This document shows, one piece after another, positions 60,650 to 64,000 of a stretch of DNA of 64,000 nucleotides (its first letter is position 1; each line of letters starts with the position of its first letter). The notes below the pieces were generated by a model. The model ran no database searches. It was not told the origin of the DNA and worked only from the letters and a program-made list of their open reading frames with translations. The position numbers were made by a program, and so were the translations under genes. The stretch is from Acidimicrobiia bacterium. Lineage in GTDB: Bacteria > Actinomycetota > Acidimicrobiia > Spongiisociales > ZC4RG35. The stretch is from contig BPGJ01000006.1 of NCBI GenBank assembly GCA_026002975.1, positions 1 to 64,000 of the forward strand, read 5' to 3'.

Positions 60650-62104
60650 ATGTTCGCTCATGTGACGTCCGCCACGCTGGTAGGGGTCGAAGCCCGGGCG
60701 GTAGAGGTCGAGGCCCATCTGGGTAAAGCCCAGGCGCGGTTCTCGCTGGTGGGCCTGCCCGACACCGCGGTGCGGGAGGCCAAACAGAGGGTGGAGTCCG
60801 CGTTGGCCGCCTCGGGATTCGTCTTCCCGAATCGACGCCTGACCGTGAACCTGGCCCCGGCCGAGCTCCCCAAGGCCGGGTCGGCCTTCGACCTCCCGAT
60901 CGCATTGGGTGTGCTGGGTGCCGACGGCCAGGCCCGGGGAGTGGAGGGAGTGGTCGCTGTGGGGGAGCTGGCTCTCGACGGTCGGGTCCGGCCTGCCAGA
61001 GGTGAGCTGGCCGCCGCCCTGGTGGCGGCCAGGAGGGGGCGCCCCTGCCTACTCTCGGCGGAGTCGGCGGGTGCCATCGCCGGTCTGGTCGACGCCGACC
61101 TTCGGCCGGTGGCCGACCTGAAGGAGGCGGTGGCGGTGTTGGACGGCGCCGCTCCCTCCCCTCCTGTACCCTCCGTGGGCGAGGACCCGCCGGTTCCCGA
61201 CCTGGCCGACGTGCGGGGACAGCCCATGGCCCGCCGTGCGCTCGAGCTGGCAGCGGCCGGAGGACACAACCTGCTGATGACCGGTCCCCCCGGTGCCGGC
61301 AAATCGATGCTGGCTCGTCGTCTTCCCGGCCTTCTTCCCGATCTGGTTCGGGAAGAGCTGGTCGAGGTGGCCTGCGTCTACGCAGCCGCCGGACTCCCCC
61401 CACCTCGGAGACGCCCCCCGTTCCGCAGCCCGCATCACTCTGCGTCGGTGGCGGCGCTGCTGGGAGGAGGTAGCGGAGTGGCGGTGCCCGGCGAGCTGTC
61501 CCTGGCCCACAGGGGTGTGCTCTTCCTCGACGAATTGGGGGAGTTCCCCACCAACGTGCTCGACGCCCTACGCCAACCCCTCGAGGACCGTAGGGTGACC
61601 ATCGCCAGGCGGGGAGTGAGCGTCGCCTACCCGGCGGGGACGATCCTGGTGGCGGCCACCAACCCGTGTCCCTGCGGCTATCTGGGTGATCGCCTGGTGG
61701 CCTGCCGATGCTCAGAAGCTGCGCTGGGTCGTCACCGGAGGCGGCTGTCGGGTCCGCTCCTCGACCGTTTCGACATCTCGGTGTGGGTGGGGAGGCCCGA
61801 ACGGCTGGACGGGCCCCGGGAGGAACCCACCGGACCGGTTCGTCGTCGGGTCGAAGCCGCCCGGAGCATCCAGCTCGGCCGTGGAAAGCTCAACTGCGAA
61901 CTCGACGGATGGGAACTGGATCAACTGGACTACACCCCGGAGGCCAGGAGGCTCCTCGCCCGGGCGGTTGCGACGGGATCGCTGACCGGGCGAGGGTACG
62001 ACCGGACACGCCGACTGGCCCGCACCATCGCCGACCTCTCCGGGGGAGGCCCCGTGGACGCCCCGGCGGTCGCCGAGGCCATGGCGCTGAGGAAGGCGGG
62101 ATGA
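60650..62104 (+). CDS. comM: ComM/YifB family magnesium-chelatase-like ATPase
   Basis: A 484-residue AAA+ protein: VEAHLGKAQARFSLVGLPDTAVREAK, RRLTVNLAPAELPKAGSAFDLPIAL, then GPPGAGKSMLARRLPGLLP (Walker A), FRSPHHSASVAAL, GVLFLDELGEF (Walker B), NPCPCGYLGD and a C-terminal domain. ComM is a helicase aiding branch migration during natural transformation. It overlaps dprA by four bases, a conserved pair. Confidence 0.93.
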   Translation: MFAHVTSATLVGVEARAVEVEAHLGKAQARFSLVGLPDTAVREAKQRVESALAASGFVFPNRRLTVNLAPAELPKAGSAFDLPIALGVLGADGQARGVEGVVAVGELALDGRVRPARGELAAALVAARRGRPCLLSAESAGAIAGLVDADLRPVADLKEAVAVLDGAAPSPPVPSVGEDPPVPDLADVRGQPMARRALELAAAGGHNLLMTGPPGAGKSMLARRLPGLLPDLVREELVEVACVYAAAGLPPPRRRPPFRSPHHSASVAALLGGGSGVAVPGELSLAHRGVLFLDELGEFPTNVLDALRQPLEDRRVTIARRGVSVAYPAGTILVAATNPCPCGYLGDRLVACRCSEAALGRHRRRLSGPLLDRFDISVWVGRPERLDGPREEPTGPVRRRVEAARSIQLGRGKLNCELDGWELDQLDYTPEARRLLARAVATGSLTGRGYDRTRRLARTIADLSGGGPVDAPAVAEAMALRKAG

Positions 62105-63000
62105 GCGCCCCGCTCATCACCATGGCCTTCTCGGGTGGGGGAGCTCCCCCGAGCCCGGCGGAGGCGATGAGACGCATTCGGGAGGCCGGCGCCGAGTTCG
62201 TCGTCGACCTACCCGACCACCTGGCCTGCCTCCCCGACGCGCCCCGATGGCTGTTCGTCAAGGGAAGACTCCCCGACCGACCGGGTGTGGCCGTGGTGGG
62301 CGCCCGAAAAGCGACCCGATACGGCCTGTCGATCGCCCGACGTATCGGCGCTCTCGTCGGCGGGGCCGGGTGGCCCGTCGTGTCCGGCTTGGCGAAGGGT
62401 GTCGACGCCGAGGCCCACCGGGGCTGTCTTGAAGCCGCGGGGACCGCGGTGGCGGTCCTGGGGTGCGGGATCGACCGGTGGTACCCGGCTGCCAACCGGC
62501 AGCTGGGGGAGCGGATCCTGGCTGCGGGAGGAGCGGTGGTGTCGGAATACCCCCCAGGTACACCACCCGAGGCGTGGCGATTCCCCGCTCGCAATCGAAT
62601 AATCGCCGGGCTGAGTCGGGTGGTGCTGGTGATAGAAGCCGCGGAGCGGTCCGGGGCTCTGATCACCGCCCGGATGGCCCTCGACCAGGGAAAGGAGGTC
62701 ATGGCGGTTCCAGGAGACGTAGACCGGGACACTTCCCGGGGATGCAACCAGCTCATCCGGGACGGAGCCCATCCCATCACCGACCTGGCCCACCTGGTAG
62801 ACGAGCTGACCTTCTGGATGGGTCCCCCGCCTCGACCCGACACCGACTCCCCGCCGGAGGAGGTCACCGTCGAAGACCTGATCCGCCGATGGGGGGCCGA
62901 AGAGGCGTTCGGCCGTCTGGCCGAGTGGCAAGCCCGGGGGTTGGTCGCAATCGAGGACGGCCGGGTCGTGATTCCGCGAGCCGAAGGTTGGAGCACTTAG
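62101..63000 (+). CDS. dprA: DNA-processing protein DprA
   Basis: A 299-residue Dpr[91 protein letters not shown]-like [27 protein letters not shown] and a C-terminal winged-helix-like end. It loads RecA on incoming single-stranded DNA. The ATG overlaps the comM stop. Confidence 0.95.
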   Translation: MSAPLITMAFSGGGAPPSPAEAMRRIREAGAEFVVDLPDHLACLPDAPRWLFVKGRLPDRPGVAVVGARKATRYGLSIARRIGALVGGAGWPVVSGLAKGVDAEAHRGCLEAAGTAVAVLGCGIDRWYPAANRQLGERILAAGGAVVSEYPPGTPPEAWRFPARNRIIAGLSRVVLVIEAAERSGALITARMALDQGKEVMAVPGDVDRDTSRGCNQLIRDGAHPITDLAHLVDELTFWMGPPPRPDTDSPPEEVTVEDLIRRWGAEEAFGRLAEWQARGLVAIEDGRVVIPRAEGWST

Positions 63001-63007
63001 CATCCAG

Positions 63008-63901
63008 GTGGTGGCTCCCATACCTGCACCTCCCGGATGGGCTCGATCCGACCTCCAGGCCTTCCTGGACGAGCTCGCCCGGCGGCGGCTGTCCCCCAAC
63101 ACCGTGGCGGCCTATCGGCGCGACCTGAGCCAGTTCACCGCCTTCTGCGACCGTAGGGGAGCGCGTTCCCTCGACCAGATCGACCGGGACCACGTCCGGT
63201 CGTACCTCGCTCATCTGGACACCCGGCGGTACGCGCGGTCGTCGATCCGCCGGAAGGCCTCGGCGGTGCGGTCTTTCCTCGACCATGCGGTCCGGAGAGG
63301 AGTGATCCGTTCCAACCCGGCGAGGAGCCTGGGCACCCCCAGGCGCAGGACCCGTCTCCCTTCCGCCCTTCCCCGACGGGTCGTGACCGAGACCCTCGAC
63401 GGGATGCCGGACGACACGCCCATCGATCTGAGGGACAGGGCCGTGCTGGAACTGCTCTACGCCACCGGAATCCGGGTCGGTGAGCTGTGTCGACTGAGAC
63501 TCAGCGACCTCCAGCAGGGCTCTCTACTCCGGGTGGAGGGCAAAGGCGGACGGGTGCGGGTGGTTCCCGTGGGGGCGCTGGCCCGGCGGGCGGTGCAGCG
63601 ATGGTTGGAGGACGGCAGACCCGCACTGGCCCATGGTGGATCCCCCGACAGTCTGTTCCTCGGATCCAGGGGCGGTTCTCTGGGGCCGAGGAGCGTGAGG
63701 AGGATCGTCCGACGGCGACTCGGAACCTTTCCCCACGCCCTCCGCCACTCCTTCGCCACCCACCTCCTGGAAGGCGGCGCCGACCTGAGGTCGGTGCAGG
63801 AGCTGCTCGGACACGTTGCCCTGTCGACCACCCAGACCTACACTGCCGTGACCCGCCAGCACCTCCGAGAGACCTATGAGCGAACCCACCCGCGGGCCTG
63901 A
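63008..63901 (+). CDS. xerC: Tyrosine recombinase XerC-like
   Basis: A 297-residue tyrosine recombinase. N-terminal SAM-like domain ([16 protein letters not shown]). Catalytic domain with Arg in [15 protein letters not shown], Lys in [29 protein letters not shown] (His, Arg), [13 protein letters not shown] (His, Tyr). It resolves chromosome dimers at dif sites; its position after dprA and before a WhiG-like sigma gene matches the actinobacterial xerC locus. The GTG at 63008 starts it. It overlaps the sigma gene by 26 bases. Confidence 0.92.
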   Translation: MVAPIPAPPGWARSDLQAFLDELARRRLSPNTVAAYRRDLSQFTAFCDRRGARSLDQIDRDHVRSYLAHLDTRRYARSSIRRKASAVRSFLDHAVRRGVIRSNPARSLGTPRRRTRLPSALPRRVVTETLDGMPDDTPIDLRDRAVLELLYATGIRVGELCRLRLSDLQQGSLLRVEGKGGRVRVVPVGALARRAVQRWLEDGRPALAHGGSPDSLFLGSRGGSLGPRSVRRIVRRRLGTFPHALRHSFATHLLEGGADLRSVQELLGHVALSTTQTYTAVTRQHLRETYERTHPRA

Positions 63902-64000
63902 GCGGACAGACGAGATCGGGGCCCTGTGGGCTCGGTTCAAAGCAACCGGGGACGAAACGGCCCGCGAGAAGCTGATCATCCACTACTCGCCGCTGGTCAA
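63876..64000 (+). CDS. RNA polymerase sigma factor, WhiG/FliA type (partial)
   Basis: The gene runs off the right edge. The visible 41 residues include [20 protein letters not shown] and YSPLVK, the region 1.2/2 start of sigma-28-like factors (WhiG, FliA). In Streptomyces, whiG follows the dprA/recombinase genes. WhiG directs sporulation and FliA flagellar genes; which role applies here cannot be told. ATG 63876 lies inside xerC. Confidence 0.72.
   Translation, partial: MSEPTRGPERTDEIGALWARFKATGDETAREKLIIHYSPLV

Noticed and set aside
63008-63901. Integrase of a mobile element
   Set aside because: It sits in the conserved dprA-xerC-whiG locus and has no cargo genes or attachment site beside it.

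Overview
This is a gene-dense, GC-rich chromosomal segment of an actinobacterium, most likely an uncultured member of Acidimicrobiia or a close relative. Three things point there. The housekeeping order is actinobacterial: coaD, a DivIVA-like coiled coil, DUF177, rpmF, plsX, rnc, mutM, smc, ftsY; then ffh, rpsP, KH protein, rimM, trmD, rplS, lepB, DUF2469, yraN, comM, dprA, xerC, whiG-like sigma. It carries an AdnA/AdnB helicase-nuclease pair and DUF2469. Many genes start a few bases after a TANNNT -10 element, as in leaderless actinobacterial transcripts. No insertion sequence, prophage or CRISPR array was seen.

Layout: 0-2 kb holds XdhC/CoxG-type maturation genes for molybdenum hydroxylases. 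2-3.7 kb holds a membrane HD-GYP protein with a threonine-rich stalk and an Ig-like outer domain. 3.9-4.5 kb is a Doc-type toxin-antitoxin pair. 4.5-11.4 kb has aceE, a radical SAM protein that is very probably a selenoprotein, plsB and dtd. 11.4-18.4 kb is a DNA-repair run (adnB, adnA, a small zinc ribbon, a RecB-like nuclease). 18.4-19.2 kb is a long, structured, repeat-rich non-coding region. 19.2-27.5 kb has fatty-acid genes (fadD-like, fabI), a sensor kinase, and an alpha/beta hydrolase, membrane MurF-like ligase and Ddl-like ligase cluster. 27.5-42.4 kb is translation, RNA processing, repair, SMC and SRP-receptor genes, with an FGE/MIP18/amidohydrolase cassette. 42.4-50.4 kb has etfBA, nucleoside salvage (deoA, deoB, upp) and ppc. 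50.4-64 kb has the ffh-to-whiG cluster, interrupted by a lipoprotein, a NarL-type two-component system and an acyl-CoA dehydrogenase, plus one tRNA-Gly.

The strongest discovery is at 8.6 kb. The radical SAM gene's apparent TGA stop lies in a Cys-TGA-Ala-Glu-Pro context. It is followed, at the spacing of a bacterial SECIS element, by a perfect 7-bp stem with an AGGTC loop, and the extended frame ends in a CTAG that also contains the stop of convergent plsB. This organism therefore probably uses selenocysteine.

A caution for users: six genes (coxG, HD-GYP, MurF-like, mutM, etfB, deoA) carry eleven apparent single-base insertions in total, many at G/C runs, with intact protein sequence continuing in the next frame. 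These look like sequence errors, not decay. One of them creates a false MutM-acylphosphatase fusion.
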